From NCBI RefSeq assembly GCF_002245655.1, contig NZ_NOIH01000015.1, positions 62,001-126,000 of the forward strand: a stretch of DNA of 64,000 bases. Direction: 5' to 3'. Shown one piece after another: positions 9,889 to 19,715 of the stretch. Under the pieces are notes generated by a model. That model was not told where the DNA came from and did not search any database. It saw nothing but the letters and a program-made list of their open reading frames with translations. Positions within the stretch are counted from its first letter, which is position 1. Every line of letters starts with the position of its first letter. This DNA is from Thauera propionica (GTDB taxonomy: Bacteria > Pseudomonadota > Gammaproteobacteria > Burkholderiales > Rhodocyclaceae). A program made the position numbers and the translations under genes.

Positions 9889-12227
9889 CAGACACGCTCC
9901 ACGCTGACATCACCGCTCATCGCACCCAGCGCTGCGGTCGAAAGATGTGCCGCAGCAATCCGCACGCAACCGGGCGCGAGACCGGCGTCGGCCTGTGCCA
10001 CGAGCTCCGCCTGGCCACCTGCCTGGCGCACACGCACACGCTCGCCTGCATTGACTCCAAGCGCCGCCAGGGTCTCAGGGGCCATGCGAGCCGTCGGTGC
10101 AGCGGCGTCGCGGGTCTTCTGCAACGACGGCGCACGGCGCACGATCGGGTCGGCGAAGTGGATCGGCACATCGGCCACACGCTCAAGCGCACCGGCCGCG
10201 GCCACGACCGACGACACGAGCACTCCTTCCAGACCATTGTCGAGCCGCTCGGCGACGCCGCCCGCCAGTGCCTCGTCGCGCACGGCTTCGGAATCGCCCT
10301 GCGCGAAACCGTCGAGCGACAGCATGTTGCCAAGCACGCGCAGCACCTTCCAGCCCGGACGCGTCTCTCCCTGCGGGCGGGCGACGGCCGTGAAGCTTTG
10401 CGCGCGACCCTCGCAATTGACGTAGGTGCCGGAAGTCTCGGTAAAGGGTGCGATCGGCAGCAGCACGTCGGCGACGCCACGCAGCGAAGCAGAGTCGAAG
10501 GCACTCAGGCCAACGACCAGTTGCGCACCACCGAGGGCCGCCTTCGTGGCCGCCGGATCGGCAAAATCGAAATCCGGTTCCGCGCCGAGCACGACGTAGG
10601 CCTGGCGGGGCTGCGCGATCATGGCGCCAGCATTGAGGCCGTCCGCGCCCGGCGTCGCGCCAGCGAGGTAAGCACCGACACTGTTTGCCGCCTCACCGAT
10701 GAATCCGAAAGTACCACCCGAAAGGCGCGCAACTTCCTGAGCGAGCATCTGCAACTCGCTCGCGCGTCCATGCTGGGCGGCCAGGCTACCCAGCCACACC
10801 GCAACCTTGCGCCCGGCGGCGAGACTCTCCGCGATGCTGCGCGCCTCATCGGAAACGACAGCGGGCAGTTTGCCGTGCAAGGCGACCGATACTTCGACGC
10901 CTTTTGCCGCGGACAGGGCAGCAACCACCTCGGCGAGCACCGCGACCATCGCAGACGGCGCAACCAGCGCGCGGTGCTTGACCGGCAGCAGCCACTCCTC
11001 GGCATTCGGCCCGATCGCGCTGACATGAAGTCCCTTCTTGGCGGCCTGGCGAACGCGCTGGGCGAGCAGTGGCGCGTCCTTGCGCAGGAAGCTGCCCACC
11101 ACGAGCAAGCGGTTCAGATCCTTCACGCCCGCAATCGGCATACCGAGCCAGGGGGCGCCGCTGCGCTTGCCGTCCGCACGGAAGTCGGCCTGGCGCAGAC
11201 GGAAGTCGACGTTGTCCGAACCCATGCCGCGAACCAGCTTCTGCAGCAGGTAGAGCTCCTCGAGCGTCGAATGCGGCGAACCCAGCGCGCCGATGGACGC
11301 CGGACCGTGGTCCTTGGCGATACCGCGCAGTCCGGTGGCGACGAACTCGAGCGCAGCCTGCCAGTCGACGCGCTTCCACTCGCCGCCCTGCTTGATCATC
11401 GGGGCCGTCAGGCGGTCGTCACCGTTGAGCGCCTCATAGGAGAAGCGGTCCTTGTCCGACAGCCAGCACTCATTGACATCCTCGTTCTCGAGCGGCAGGA
11501 CACGCTTGACGACGTCGTGCTTGGTCTGAACGATCAGGTTGGCGCCCAGCGAATCATGCGGGCTGACCGATTTACGCCGCGACAGCTCCCAAGTGCGAGC
11601 CGCGAAGCGGAACGGCTTCGACGTCAGCGCACCAACCGGGCAGAGGTCGATGATGTTGCCCGACAGCTCGGAGTCGATGGTCTTCTCGATGAAAGGCATG
11701 ATCTCCGCGTGTTCGCCGCGGAAAGCCTGACCCAGTTCCATCTCACCGGCGATCTCGGCGGTGAAGCGGACGCAGCGCGTGCAGTTGATGCAGCGCGTCA
11801 TGTCGGTCGACACCAGGGAGCCGAGGTTCTTGTTGAAGACGACGCGCTTCTCTTCCTGGTAGCGCGAGGCCGATGAACCGTAGCCCACCGCCAGGTCCTG
11901 CAACTGGCACTCGCCGCCCTGATCGCAGATCGGGCAGTCGAGGGGGTGGTTGATGAGCAGGAACTCCATGACGCCCTTCTGGGCCTTCACGGCGAGCTCC
12001 GAATGCGTCCACACCTTCATGCCGTTGGTGACGGGTGTCGCACAGGCCGGCAGCGGCTTGGGCGCCTTCTCAACCTGCACCAGGCACATACGGCAGTTGG
12101 CCGCGATCGACAGTTTCTTGTGATAGCAGAAGTGCGGGATGTAGGCGCCGGCAACTGCGGCGGCATCCATCACGGTACTGCCGTCGTCGACCTGGACCTG
12201 CTTGCCGTCGATTTCGATCTCTAGCAT
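9888..12227 (-). CDS. nuoG: NADH-quinone oxidoreductase subunit G
   Basis: Largest subunit of the peripheral arm, 779 residues from the start chosen here. The N-terminal 230 residues hold the [2Fe-2S] ferredoxin fold (C-x10-CRMC ligands), the His/Cys site for N5 and the 4Fe-4S ligands in [10 protein letters not shown]. The rest is the molybdopterin-oxidoreductase-like fold, which binds no molybdenum in complex I. The open frame extends 19 codons further upstream, but those residues lie in nuoF and are not family-like. The ATG at 12227 begins [11 protein letters not shown], as in homologues, and overlaps the end of nuoF by 7 bases. Confidence 0.96.
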   Translation of the reverse strand: MLEIEIDGKQVQVDDGSTVMDAAAVAGAYIPHFCYHKKLSIAANCRMCLVQVEKAPKPLPACATPVTNGMKVWTHSELAVKAQKGVMEFLLINHPLDCPICDQGGECQLQDLAVGYGSSASRYQEEKRVVFNKNLGSLVSTDMTRCINCTRCVRFTAEIAGEMELGQAFRGEHAEIMPFIEKTIDSELSGNIIDLCPVGALTSKPFRFAARTWELSRRKSVSPHDSLGANLIVQTKHDVVKRVLPLENEDVNECWLSDKDRFSYEALNGDDRLTAPMIKQGGEWKRVDWQAALEFVATGLRGIAKDHGPASIGALGSPHSTLEELYLLQKLVRGMGSDNVDFRLRQADFRADGKRSGAPWLGMPIAGVKDLNRLLVVGSFLRKDAPLLAQRVRQAAKKGLHVSAIGPNAEEWLLPVKHRALVAPSAMVAVLAEVVAALSAAKGVEVSVALHGKLPAVVSDEARSIAESLAAGRKVAVWLGSLAAQHGRASELQMLAQEVARLSGGTFGFIGEAANSVGAYLAGATPGADGLNAGAMIAQPRQAYVVLGAEPDFDFADPAATKAALGGAQLVVGLSAFDSASLRGVADVLLPIAPFTETSGTYVNCEGRAQSFTAVARPQGETRPGWKVLRVLGNMLSLDGFAQGDSEAVRDEALAGGVAERLDNGLEGVLVSSVVAAAGALERVADVPIHFADPIVRRAPSLQKTRDAAAPTARMAPETLAALGVNAGERVRVRQAGGQAELVAQADAGLAPGCVRIAAAHLSTAALGAMSGDVSVERV

Positions 12228-13540
12228 GACGGGCTCACGTAGATTTGACTGCCAGCGCGCTGCACTTCGGGCGGCACGAGGCACTTCTTGTTTTCGATGT
12301 GGTATTCGAACTCGGCGCCGAAATGCTTGACGAAGCTCTGCACCGGCATCGATGCGGCATCGCCCAGTGCGCAGATCGTGCGGCCCATGATATTCGCCGT
12401 CACCGAGTTCAGCAGATCGAGGTCATCCGGACGGCCGAGGCCGTTCTCGATGCGGTGGACCACGCGATACAGCCAGCCGGTACCTTCACGGCAGGGCGTG
12501 CATTGGCCACAGGACTCTTCGAAGTAGAAGTACGACAGACGCTCGAGCGCCTTGACCATGCAGGTCGTCTCGTCCATCACGATGACCGCACCGGAACCCA
12601 GCATCGACCCCGCCTTCGAGATCGAGTCGTAGTCCATCGTGCAATCCATCATGACGCTGCCGGGCACGACCGGTGCGGACGACCCACCCGGGATCACGGC
12701 CTTGAGCTTGCGTCCTCCGCGCATGCCACCCGCCATCTCGAGCAGTTCGGAGAACGGCGTGCCGAGCGGGATCTCGTAGTTGCCCGGGCGATTGACATGG
12801 CCCGACACCGAGAACAGCTTCATGCCGCCATTGTTGGGCTTGCCGAGGTTCAGGAAGGCCTCGCCGCCCATGTTCATGATGAACGGCACGGAGGCGAAGG
12901 TTTCGGTGTTGTTGATCGTGGTCGGCTTGCCGTAAAGGCCATAGCTCGCCGGGAACGGCGGCTTGAAGCGGGGCTGTCCCTTCTTGCCTTCGATCGATTC
13001 CAGCAGGGCCGTTTCCTCGCCGCAGATGTACGCCCCGTAGCCGTGATGGGCGAAGAGCTCGAACGAGAAGTCCGAGCCGAGAATGTTCTGGCCGATCAAA
13101 CCGGCGGCACGAGCTTCGGCCAAGGCCTCTTCGAAGCGCTGGTAGACCTCGAAGATCTCGCCGTGGATGTAGTTGTAACCGCGCGCAGCGCCCATCGCGT
13201 AGGCGGCGATGGCCATGCCCTCGATGACGCTGTGCGGGTTGTAGCGCAGGATGTCGCGGTCCTTGAAGGTACCCGGCTCGCCTTCATCCGAGTTGCAGGC
13301 GAGGTACTTGTCGCCCGGAAAGGAGCGCGGCATGAAGCTCCACTTCAGGCCGGTCGGAAAACCCGCACCGCCACGACCGCGCAGCACCGAAGTCTTCAGC
13401 TCGCCGATGATCGTGTCCTGGGGAATCTTCTCGGCGACGATCCGGCGCAGTGCGGCGTAACCGCCCCGCGCGACATAGTCCTGGAGCCGCCAGGTGCGGT
13501 CGCCGTCACAGCCGGCGAGGATCATTCCTTGCGTGCTCAT
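12221..13540 (-). CDS. nuoF: NADH-quinone oxidoreductase subunit F (FMN, NADH site)
   Basis: NADH-oxidising flavoprotein subunit, 439 residues. Visible are the glycine-rich nucleotide site [17 protein letters not shown] near residue 55, the [13 protein letters not shown] block contacting FMN and NADH, and the [4Fe-4S] N3 ligands in [12 protein letters not shown] near residue 345 with a later cysteine in TICALGD. The open frame runs 37 codons further upstream, but the ATG at 13540 overlaps the nuoE stop as ATGA and begins [10 protein letters not shown], so this start is preferred. Confidence 0.96.
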   Translation of the reverse strand: MSTQGMILAGCDGDRTWRLQDYVARGGYAALRRIVAEKIPQDTIIGELKTSVLRGRGGAGFPTGLKWSFMPRSFPGDKYLACNSDEGEPGTFKDRDILRYNPHSVIEGMAIAAYAMGAARGYNYIHGEIFEVYQRFEEALAEARAAGLIGQNILGSDFSFELFAHHGYGAYICGEETALLESIEGKKGQPRFKPPFPASYGLYGKPTTINNTETFASVPFIMNMGGEAFLNLGKPNNGGMKLFSVSGHVNRPGNYEIPLGTPFSELLEMAGGMRGGRKLKAVIPGGSSAPVVPGSVMMDCTMDYDSISKAGSMLGSGAVIVMDETTCMVKALERLSYFYFEESCGQCTPCREGTGWLYRVVHRIENGLGRPDDLDLLNSVTANIMGRTICALGDAASMPVQSFVKHFGAEFEYHIENKKCLVPPEVQRAGSQIYVSPSC

Positions 13541-14016
13541 TTCTTGTCCAGGTCGGCCAGCATCTGGTCGATCTTCTCGGTGGTCATCCAGCTGCACATG
13601 TGATGGTTGTTCACCAGCAGCACCGGGGCGTCGCCACAGGCGCCCATGCACTCGCCTTCCTTCAGCGTGAACTTGCCGTCGGGAGTGGTCTCATTGAAGC
13701 CGATACCCAGCTTCTGCCTGAGGTATTCACCGGCATGCACACCACCCGACAGCGCACAGGGCAGATTCGTGCAGACGGTGATCTTGTGGCGACCGACCGG
13801 ATGGAGGTCGTACATGTTGTAGAAGCTTGCCACCTCGAAGGCGGCGATCGGCGGCATGTCGAGGTAGCGCGCGACGAACTCGATGAGCTCCTTCGGCAGC
13901 CAGCCCTTCTCGACCTGCGCGATCCGCAGCGCCGCCATCACGGCGGACTGCTTCTGATCCGATGGGTACTTGGCGATCTCTCGATCGATCTGTTGCAGCG
14001 ATTCCTGGCTCAGCAT
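13537..14016 (-). CDS. nuoE: NADH-quinone oxidoreductase subunit E ([2Fe-2S] N1a)
   Basis: Small thioredoxin-fold subunit carrying cluster N1a, 159 residues. The four ligands are visible in CTNLPC and CMGACG, about 40 residues apart as in the family. The open frame could start at 14082, but this would add 22 polar residues and overlap nuoD by 11 bases. The ATG at 14016 ([18 protein letters not shown]) gives the usual length and follows nuoD by 55 bases. Its TGA overlaps the nuoF ATG. Confidence 0.94.
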   Translation of the reverse strand: MLSQESLQQIDREIAKYPSDQKQSAVMAALRIAQVEKGWLPKELIEFVARYLDMPPIAAFEVASFYNMYDLHPVGRHKITVCTNLPCALSGGVHAGEYLRQKLGIGFNETTPDGKFTLKEGECMGACGDAPVLLVNNHHMCSWMTTEKIDQMLADLDKK

Positions 14017-14071
14017 GTCGTCTTGATCTTCCGGATAGCCTGCCGATTCTTGTTTGCGACTCTCGCGTCGG

Positions 14072-15325
14072 TCAGCGGTCAATCTCGCCGAACACGACGT
14101 CCATCGTGCCGATGATGGCGACCACGTCGGCGATCATGTGCCCACGCGCGATGTCGTCCATGGCAGCGAGGTGGGCGAAGCCCGGTGCGCGCAGCTTCAG
14201 ACGGTACGGCTTGTTGGCGCCGTCGGACACCGCATAGACCCCGAACTCACCCTTCGGATGCTCTACCGCCGCATAGACCTCACCTTTGGGCACGTGGATG
14301 CCTTCGGTGAAGAGCTTGAAGTGGTGGATCAGCTCTTCCATGTTGGACTTCATGTCCTCTCGCGCCGGCGGTGCCACCTTGTGGTTGTCGGTGATGACCG
14401 GGCCGGGGTTCTTGCGCAGCCAGTCGATGCACTGCTTGATGATCCGGTTCGACTGGCGCATCTCTTCCATGCGGCAAAGATAGCGGTCGTAGCAGTCGCC
14501 GTTCTTGCCGATGGGAATATCGAAATCGACGCGGTCGTAGACTTCGTAGGGCTGCTTCTTGCGCAGATCCCATGCAATCCCGGAGCCGCGCAGCATCGGG
14601 CCGGTGAAACCCCAGGCCAGCGCCTGCTCCGGCGACACCACACCGATGCCGACGGTACGCTGCTTCCAGATCCGGTTGTCGGTCAGCAGGGTCTCGTATT
14701 CGTCGCAGTAGGTCGGGAAGCGATTGGTAAAGTCTTCCAGGAAGTCGAGCAGCGAACCTTCACGGTTTGCATTCAGCTCGCGGACGGTCTTCTCGTTCTT
14801 GAACCGGTTGACCTCGTACTTCGGCATGCGATCGGGCAGATCGCGATAGACGCCGCCCGGACGGTAGTACGCCGCATGCATGCGCGCGCCCGACACCGCC
14901 TCATAGACGTCCATCAGGTCTTCACGCTCACGGAAGGTGTACAGCACCATCGTCATCGCGCCGATGTCGAGCGCGTGCGTCCCGATGTTGAGCAAGTGAT
15001 TCAGGATGCGCGTGACCTCGTCGAACATCACGCGGATGTACTGCGCGCGCTCCGGCACCTGCACACCGAGCAGTTTCTCGATCGCCATGCAGTAGGCGTG
15101 CTCGTTGCACATCATCGACACATAGTCGAGACGATCCATGTAGGGCACGGACTGCACCCACGTGCGTGTCTCCGCCAGCTTTTCGGTGCCGCGGTGCAGC
15201 AGGCCGATGTGCGGGTCGGCGCGCTCGACGACTTCGCCGTCGAGTTCGAGCACCAGACGCAGCACGCCGTGCGCCGACGGATGCTGCGGACCGAAGTTGA
15301 TCGTGTAGTTGCGGATCTCAGCCAT
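14072..15325 (-). CDS. nuoD: NADH-quinone oxidoreductase subunit D
   Basis: Peripheral-arm subunit of 417 residues, related to the large subunit of [NiFe] hydrogenases but without the metal ligands; it lines the quinone site with NuoB. Signatures seen are [22 protein letters not shown] near residue 11 and [12 protein letters not shown] near residue 38, with the quinone-proximal histidine in the first block. The ATG at 15325 overlaps the end of nuoC by 8 bases, so the two are coupled but not fused as in E. coli. Confidence 0.97.
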   Translation of the reverse strand: MAEIRNYTINFGPQHPSAHGVLRLVLELDGEVVERADPHIGLLHRGTEKLAETRTWVQSVPYMDRLDYVSMMCNEHAYCMAIEKLLGVQVPERAQYIRVMFDEVTRILNHLLNIGTHALDIGAMTMVLYTFREREDLMDVYEAVSGARMHAAYYRPGGVYRDLPDRMPKYEVNRFKNEKTVRELNANREGSLLDFLEDFTNRFPTYCDEYETLLTDNRIWKQRTVGIGVVSPEQALAWGFTGPMLRGSGIAWDLRKKQPYEVYDRVDFDIPIGKNGDCYDRYLCRMEEMRQSNRIIKQCIDWLRKNPGPVITDNHKVAPPAREDMKSNMEELIHHFKLFTEGIHVPKGEVYAAVEHPKGEFGVYAVSDGANKPYRLKLRAPGFAHLAAMDDIARGHMIADVVAIIGTMDVVFGEIDR

Positions 15326-15923
15326 TGCCGACGTCCCCGTAGTTCTCTTCGCGCACGATGCGCGGCGTGTTCTCGCGCGGCTCGATGGTGACAGGCTGAT
15401 AGACGACCCTGCCCTGCTCCGGGTCGTAGCGCATCTCGACGTAGCCCGACACCGGAAAATCCTTGCGGAAAGGATGACCGACGAAACCGTAGTCGGTCAG
15501 GATCCGGCGCAGGTCCGGGTGACCGGAATACATGATGCCGTAGAGATCGAAAGACTCGCGCTCATACCAGTTGGCACTCGGCCACACATCGACAACGGAG
15601 TCGAGAACGGGAAACTCGTCGTCATCAGCGAATGCGCGTAGCCGCAGCCGCCAGTTGTGGCGAACCGACGTCAGGTGCGCGGCAGAAGCGAAGCGCCTGC
15701 CCGACCAGGGCGCGTTGCCGAAGGCAGAATAATCGAGCCCCGAAATATCGACTAGCTGCTCGAAATGAAGATCGGCGTGATCACGCAGCGTGCGTGCAAC
15801 CTGCAGATAATCGGCAGCAGCAACCTCGATGGTGACCTCGCCGCAATCGACGACGAGCGACTGCAGGGTGTCGCCGAATACGTCGCGCAAGGTCTGGCTC
15901 AGGCGTTCAAGCTTGGCACTCAT
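15318..15923 (-). CDS. nuoC: NADH-quinone oxidoreductase subunit C
   Basis: Peripheral-arm subunit (30 kDa type), 201 residues. The signature [22 protein letters not shown] lies near residue 130 and is followed by the [14 protein letters not shown] block. The open frame reaches back to 16133, but the extra 70 residues lie inside nuoB in another frame and are an artefact. The ATG at 15923 ([12 protein letters not shown]) lies 14 bases after the nuoB stop. NuoC and NuoD are separate proteins here, as in most betaproteobacteria. Confidence 0.96.
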   Translation of the reverse strand: MSAKLERLSQTLRDVFGDTLQSLVVDCGEVTIEVAAADYLQVARTLRDHADLHFEQLVDISGLDYSAFGNAPWSGRRFASAAHLTSVRHNWRLRLRAFADDDEFPVLDSVVDVWPSANWYERESFDLYGIMYSGHPDLRRILTDYGFVGHPFRKDFPVSGYVEMRYDPEQGRVVYQPVTIEPRENTPRIVREENYGDVGNG

Positions 15924-15937
15924 GTCTATGACACCCG

Positions 15938-16414
15938 TCAGCGCGCAATCGTGTTCGTGCGCTTGATCTTGTTCTGAAGCTGGAGAATGCCGTAGATCAA
16001 GGCCTCGGCCGTCGGCGGACAGCCCGGCACGTAGACATCGACAGGCACGATGCGGTCGCAACCACGCACGACCGAATAGGAGTAGTGGTAGTAGCCACCA
16101 CCGTTCGCACAGGAACCCATGGAGATGACCCACCGCGGCTCGGACATCTGGTCATAGACCTTGCGCAAGGCCGGTGCCATCTTGTTGCACAGCGTACCGG
16201 CAACAATCATCAGATCGGACTGACGAGGACTCGGACGAAACACGACACCGAAGCGATCAAGATCATAGCGGGAACAACCCGCATGAATCATCTCGACCGC
16301 ACAACAGGCCAGACCGAAAGTCATCGGCCACAGAGAACCGGTTCGCGTCCAGTTGATTACTGCATCGAGCGAGGTGGTGACGAACCCCTCGCGAAAGACG
16401 CCCTCAATGCTCAT
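15938..16414 (-). CDS. nuoB: NADH-quinone oxidoreductase subunit B ([4Fe-4S] N2)
   Basis: Subunit carrying the terminal cluster N2 that reduces quinone, 158 residues. The tandem-cysteine pair is in [10 protein letters not shown] near residue 36, with further ligands in the [12 protein letters not shown] and [12 protein letters not shown] blocks near residues 100 and 131. The ATG at 16414 follows nuoA by only 3 bases. Length and motifs are standard. Confidence 0.97.
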   Translation of the reverse strand: MSIEGVFREGFVTTSLDAVINWTRTGSLWPMTFGLACCAVEMIHAGCSRYDLDRFGVVFRPSPRQSDLMIVAGTLCNKMAPALRKVYDQMSEPRWVISMGSCANGGGYYHYSYSVVRGCDRIVPVDVYVPGCPPTAEALIYGILQLQNKIKRTNTIAR

Positions 16415-16417
16415 GCA

Positions 16418-16792
16418 TTACTCCCAGTCGAGTGCGCCGTTCTTCCACTCGACGATATAACCGATGACCAGAATCGAAAGAAAGACCATCACCGAGCCAA
16501 ACACGAACCAGGCCAGTTCGCCGGCGGCAATGAACTCCTGGAAGACCATCGCCCACGGGAAAAGGAAGGCGATTTCGAGGTCAAACAGGATAAAGAGAAT
16601 GGCAATCAGGTAATAACGAACATCGAACTTCATGCGGGCGTCTTCAAACGCCTCAAAGCCGCATTCGTAAGGGGAGAGCTTTTCGCTATCGGGACGATAC
16701 GGGGCGAGAACTCGCCCGAGAATCACAGGAGCAACACCGAAACCCAAACCCACGAGCATGAACATCAATACAGGAAAGTAATTTTCCAGCAT
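16418..16792 (-). CDS. nuoA: NADH-quinone oxidoreductase subunit A
   Basis: First gene of the complex I operon, a 124-residue membrane subunit with three transmembrane helices. The conserved loop and TM2 start are visible as [20 protein letters not shown], whose cysteine and acidic residues sit near the quinone channel. TM2 carries the conserved acidic residues in [17 protein letters not shown] run about 9 bases before the ATG at 16792 may act as ribosome-binding site. The gene begins 100 bases after the end of tRNA-Leu; the hairpin at 16861 lies between them. Confidence 0.96.
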   Translation of the reverse strand: MLENYFPVLMFMLVGLGFGVAPVILGRVLAPYRPDSEKLSPYECGFEAFEDARMKFDVRYYLIAILFILFDLEIAFLFPWAMVFQEFIAAGELAWFVFGSVMVFLSILVIGYIVEWKNGALDWE

Positions 16793-16860
16793 GTTCAGAA
16801 ACCCCCAGTAAGATTGACAGCTTTATTGCTGCCATTATTGTTTTGGTTGCCCTGCGTGGA

Positions 16861-16882
16861 AACGCCCGCATCAGCGGGCGTT
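16861..16882 (-). terminator. Hairpin after tRNA-Leu, before nuoA
   Basis: A perfect 9-bp stem (AACGCCCGC / GCGGGCGTT) with a 4-base loop lies 10 bases beyond the CCA end of tRNA-Leu on the minus strand. Only three T residues follow, so it may serve as a tRNA 3' processing or attenuation hairpin and not as a full terminator. If transcription stops here, nuoA needs its own promoter in 16793-16860, where I see no strong -35/-10 pair. Confidence 0.5.
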
Positions 16883-16892
16883 CTCCGTAATC

Positions 16893-16977
16893 TGGTGCCG
16901 ACGATGAGACTCGAACTCATACGGCTTTCGCCACTACCCCCTCAAGATAGCGTGTCTACCAATTTCACCACGTCGGC
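16893..16977 (-). tRNA. tRNA-Leu (anticodon GAG)
   Basis: Read on the minus strand, an 85-base class II tRNA: 7-bp acceptor stem GCCGACG/CGTCGGC, D arm with GGTAGACAC, a 5-bp anticodon stem CTATC/GGTAG around the loop TTGAGGG (anticodon GAG, reading CUC/CUU), a long variable arm TGGCGAAAGCCG typical of leucine tRNAs, T stem ATGAG/CTCAT with TTCGAGT loop, and an encoded CCA end. It sits between secG and nuoA. In E. coli a tRNA-Leu(GAG) also follows secG, so the linkage is old. Confidence 0.97.
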
Positions 16978-17042
16978 GCTTTGTTTCAAAGCCAGATAAT
17001 TATACGACGTTTTGCGCGGTGCGCAAAGCGTTCGTTGCGCAA

Positions 17043-17405
17043 TTATTTGGGGATCGACTGCGCCTTGGAGTCGTCGCCCGCGGCTGCCGGAACGGCAGGC
17101 ACCACATCGCCCGCAGGCGCCGACTGGACACCTTCCATGACGCTGGAGGGCGCAGCAGGCTTGTCGCTTGCGAGATAGCTGAGACCCAGGCTGGTGATGA
17201 AGAACACTGTCGCAAGTACAGCCGTAGTGCGACTCAGGAAGTTCGCCGACCCGGACGAACCGAACAGGCTGCCCGACGCCCCGCTACCGAACGCCGCCCC
17301 CATGTCCGCACCTTTTCCGTGCTGCACAAGAACCAGACCGATGACACCCAGGCCCACCAGCACGTGAACAGTCAGCACCAGAGAAAAAAGATAGTCGCCC
17401 ATCAC
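17043..17405 (-). CDS. secG: Preprotein translocase subunit SecG
   Basis: Small membrane subunit of the SecYEG channel, 120 residues. It has two transmembrane helices (about residues 5-24 and 55-75) joined by the conserved cytoplasmic loop, where [33 protein letters not shown] is split across residues 24-58 as in the family. The C-terminal 40 residues are Ala/Pro/Asp-rich. It starts 29 bases after tpiA and is followed by tRNA-Leu, the standard betaproteobacterial order. Confidence 0.96.
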   Translation of the reverse strand: MMGDYLFSLVLTVHVLVGLGVIGLVLVQHGKGADMGAAFGSGASGSLFGSSGSANFLSRTTAVLATVFFITSLGLSYLASDKPAAPSSVMEGVQSAPAGDVVPAVPAAAGDDSKAQSIPK

Positions 17406-17434
17406 AAACCCTAAAAAGACACTTCGTTGAAAGA

Positions 17435-18169
17435 TCAGACCCCAGCCGCTGCGCGGCAGATCGCCATGAAATCGTCAGCCACCAGCGATGCGCCGCCGAT
17501 CAAGCCACCATCCACGTTCGGCATCGCAAAAAGCTCGGCTGCGTTATCGGGCTTCACGCTCCCACCATACACAATGCGTACAGCCTCCGCCCTCACACCC
17601 TGCTCTGCGAGCCAGCCACGAATGACTGCGTGCACCTCTTCGGCCTGAGCAGCGGTCGCCGAACGACCCGTGCCGATCGCCCAGACGGGCTCGTAGGCCA
17701 CAACCACGCGGCCAAACTGTTCGTGCCCCAGCACATCACCCACCGCAGCGAGTTGGCGCGCGATGACCGCATGCACCTGCCCCGCGTCGCGCTCGGCCAG
17801 CGTCTCGCCTACGCACACGATCGGCACCACGCCGCAGGACAACGCAGCCAGCGCCTTGCGAGCCACCAGCCGATCATCGTCGCCGAACAGCGCACGCCGC
17901 TCGGAATGCCCCACGATCACGTAGCGGCAGCCGAAATCGGCGAGCATGGCCGCACTCACTTCGCCGGTGTAGGCACCCGCATCAAACTCGCTGACGTCCT
18001 GCGCCCCCAGCTCGAGCCCGACAGGGCGACGCTGGAGCTGCCCCAGGTAAGGATACGGCACGCAAAGCGCAACCTCGACCCCGGGCACCGCCTGAAGACC
18101 GGCAAGAAGCGCTTCGTTGGCGGCAAGACTGCCGTTCATCTTCCAATTGCCGGCGACGAATTTTCTCAT
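17435..18169 (-). CDS. tpiA: Triose-phosphate isomerase
   Basis: Interconverts dihydroxyacetone phosphate and glyceraldehyde 3-phosphate in glycolysis and gluconeogenesis. The 244-residue protein has the catalytic lysine and asparagine in AGNWKMNG at residues 6-13, the catalytic histidine in IVGHSERR, the catalytic glutamate in [11 protein letters not shown], and the phosphate-binding YGGSVKPDN near the C-terminus. It is first in the tpiA-secG-tRNA-nuo arrangement, and a near-consensus promoter lies 37-65 bases upstream. Confidence 0.97.
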   Translation of the reverse strand: MRKFVAGNWKMNGSLAANEALLAGLQAVPGVEVALCVPYPYLGQLQRRPVGLELGAQDVSEFDAGAYTGEVSAAMLADFGCRYVIVGHSERRALFGDDDRLVARKALAALSCGVVPIVCVGETLAERDAGQVHAVIARQLAAVGDVLGHEQFGRVVVAYEPVWAIGTGRSATAAQAEEVHAVIRGWLAEQGVRAEAVRIVYGGSVKPDNAAELFAMPNVDGGLIGGASLVADDFMAICRAAAGV

Positions 18170-18205
18170 GGTACGGACGGCTGACGTCGAGAGCTAAACC
18201 GCGGG

Positions 18206-18234
18206 ATTATAGGCCGCAGCCGTCCAACCGGCAA
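18206..18234 (-). promoter_or_regulatory. Sigma-70-type promoter of tpiA-secG-tRNA (nuo) unit
   Basis: On the minus strand the sequence reads TTGCCG (18234-18229), a 17-base spacer, then TATAAT (18211-18206), a perfect -10 box with the ideal spacing. Transcription would start about 30 bases before the tpiA ATG. It is the best-looking promoter in the first 20 kb and could serve the whole run through tRNA-Leu and, by read-through, the nuo genes. Confidence 0.8.
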
Positions 18235-18310
18235 ATTGCGCCGTGGAAGTCAAACCGGACGGGGTCAGACCCTCAGGTGCCCAGGCAAAGAATCGTGCCC
18301 CCAGACGACC

Positions 18311-18805
18311 TCAGTTCGTGCCAATCTCGTTCAGTTGCTGCCTCAGTGACAGGCGATCGATCTTCTGCAGCGGGAGATTTACGAACAGCTCGATCCTGCG
18401 CCGAAGCACACGGAAGGTCTCGGCAAACGCGAAGTGGCGCTCTGCCGGAGAACCCTCGACGAGGACAGGGTCAGGGACCCCCCAATGTGCGGTCATCGGC
18501 TGTCCGGGCCAACTCGGGCAGGCCTCTCCCGCGGCGCTGTCGCAAACCGTGAAAATGAAGTCCATCTCGGGCGCGCCGGGGGCGGCGAACTCATCCCAGC
18601 TCTTCGATCGCGCGGATTCGGTATCCATCCCGAGCCGCTCCAGAACGTCGAGCGTCAGCGGATGAACGGCACCGGCCGGCTGGCTGCCCGCCGAGTAGGC
18701 TCGAAATCGCCCGCCGCCCAGTTCATTCAGAATGGCCTCGGCGAAGATCGATCGCGCCGAATTGCCTGAACACAGGAAGAGCACGTTATAGACACGGTCC
18801 GACAT
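18311..18805 (-). CDS. arsC: Arsenate reductase / low-molecular-weight protein phosphatase family
   Basis: A 164-residue protein of the LMW-PTPase/thioredoxin-coupled ArsC fold. The P-loop is FLCSGNSARS near residue 11, C-x5-R with a trailing Ser. The later cysteine in FTVCDSAAGEACPSWPG and the acidic DPVLVEGSP match arsenate reductases of this type, which reduce arsenate to arsenite using thiols. The start is set at 18805 because GGGAGTG lies 6 bases upstream; a start 7 codons earlier has no such site. It stands alone, without arsR or an efflux pump nearby, between tpiA and the phosphate transporter. A protein-tyrosine phosphatase activity cannot be excluded. Confidence 0.8.
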   Translation of the reverse strand: MSDRVYNVLFLCSGNSARSIFAEAILNELGGGRFRAYSAGSQPAGAVHPLTLDVLERLGMDTESARSKSWDEFAAPGAPEMDFIFTVCDSAAGEACPSWPGQPMTAHWGVPDPVLVEGSPAERHFAFAETFRVLRRRIELFVNLPLQKIDRLSLRQQLNEIGTN

Positions 18806-18830
18806 GTCACACTCCCAAGCAGTCAATTAA

Positions 18831-18846
18831 TTCAATAATTATTGAA
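18831..18846. promoter_or_regulatory. AT-rich 16-bp palindrome upstream of arsC, possible operator
   Basis: TTCAATAATTATTGAA is a perfect inverted repeat inside an AT-rich island (about 18822-18862) in otherwise GC-rich DNA, 25 bases before the arsC ATG. The TTCAA/TTGAA arms recall operators of ArsR/SmtB-type repressors. No regulator gene is adjacent, so binding by an ArsR encoded elsewhere is an inference. The same AT-rich stretch probably includes the arsC promoter. Confidence 0.5.
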
Positions 18847-18856
18847 ATATAAGCCG

Positions 18857-18893
18857 AAAATAAGGCGGCGCTCGCATACTGCGGCCCCGCCTT
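18857..18893 (-). terminator. Terminator after pstB
   Basis: On the minus strand a 7-bp outer stem AAGGCGG/CCGCCTT encloses an inner CGCA/TGCG stem and is followed by ATTTT. It begins 7 bases after the pstB stop and ends before the arsC palindrome, so it would end the pst transcript and separate it from arsC. Confidence 0.6.
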
Positions 18894-18899
18894 GTCCTG

Positions 18900-19664
18900 T
18901 CAGCCGAAGCGGCCGGTGATGTAGTCCTCGGTTTCCTTCTTCTTCGGCTTCACGAACAGTTCATCCGTGACACCGAACTCCACCATCTCGCCCAGGTACA
19001 TGTATGCGGTGTAGTCCGAGATCCGTGCGGCCTGCTGCATGTTGTGCGTGACGATGACGATGGTGAACTCGGTCTTGAGCTCGTCGATCAGTTCCTCGAT
19101 ACGCGCAGTGGAGATCGGGTCGAGCGCCGAGGTCGGCTCGTCGAGCAGGATGACCTCAGGTTTCACCGCAATGCCGCGTGCGATGCAAAGGCGCTGTTGC
19201 TGACCGCCCGACAGGCTCATGCCGCTCTGGTTGAGCTTGTCCTTCACCTCGTCCCACAGTGCCGCCTTACGCAGCGCCCATTCGACCCGGTCATCCATGT
19301 CCTTCGACGACAGCTTCTCGTGCAGCTTCACGCCAAAGGCGATGTTGTCGTAGATCGACATCGGGAACGGCGTCGGCTTCTGGAAAACCATGCCGATTTT
19401 CGCGCGGAGCACGCTCACGTCGATGTCCGAACCGAGCAGATTGCGGCCATCGAACAGCAACTGGCCCTCGGCGCGTTGCTCCGGGTACAGGTCGTACATG
19501 CGGTTGATCGTGCGCAGGAGGGTCGACTTGCCGCAACCCGAGGGGCCGATGAACGCGGTGCACTTGTGTCGCGCCATCTGGAAGTTGATGTTCTTCAGCG
19601 CGTGGAACTTGCCGTAGTAGAAATTGAAGTCCTTGAACTCGATTTGCGCGTCGGTGATTTGCAT
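18900..19664 (-). CDS. pstB: Phosphate ABC transporter ATP-binding protein
   Basis: Cytoplasmic ATPase of the high-affinity phosphate importer, 254 residues. Walker A is GPSGCGKST, the signature motif is [16 protein letters not shown], Walker B is [12 protein letters not shown] and the switch histidine is in IVTHNMQQA. The frame could open at a TTG at 19676, but GGAG lies 6 bases before the ATG at 19664, which begins [10 protein letters not shown]. It follows pstA by 51 bases. No phoU or phoB follows. Confidence 0.97.
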   Translation of the reverse strand: MQITDAQIEFKDFNFYYGKFHALKNINFQMARHKCTAFIGPSGCGKSTLLRTINRMYDLYPEQRAEGQLLFDGRNLLGSDIDVSVLRAKIGMVFQKPTPFPMSIYDNIAFGVKLHEKLSSKDMDDRVEWALRKAALWDEVKDKLNQSGMSLSGGQQQRLCIARGIAVKPEVILLDEPTSALDPISTARIEELIDELKTEFTIVIVTHNMQQAARISDYTAYMYLGEMVEFGVTDELFVKPKKKETEDYITGRFG

Positions 19665-19715
19665 AGTCATCTCCAACCTCGCGCCGTGACGGCGCGGATT
19701 GTTTGGATTGTTTCC

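Noticed and set aside
15924-16133. Seventy-codon N-terminal extension of nuoC
   Set aside because: Lies inside nuoB in another frame; the conserved start MSAKLERL is at 15923.
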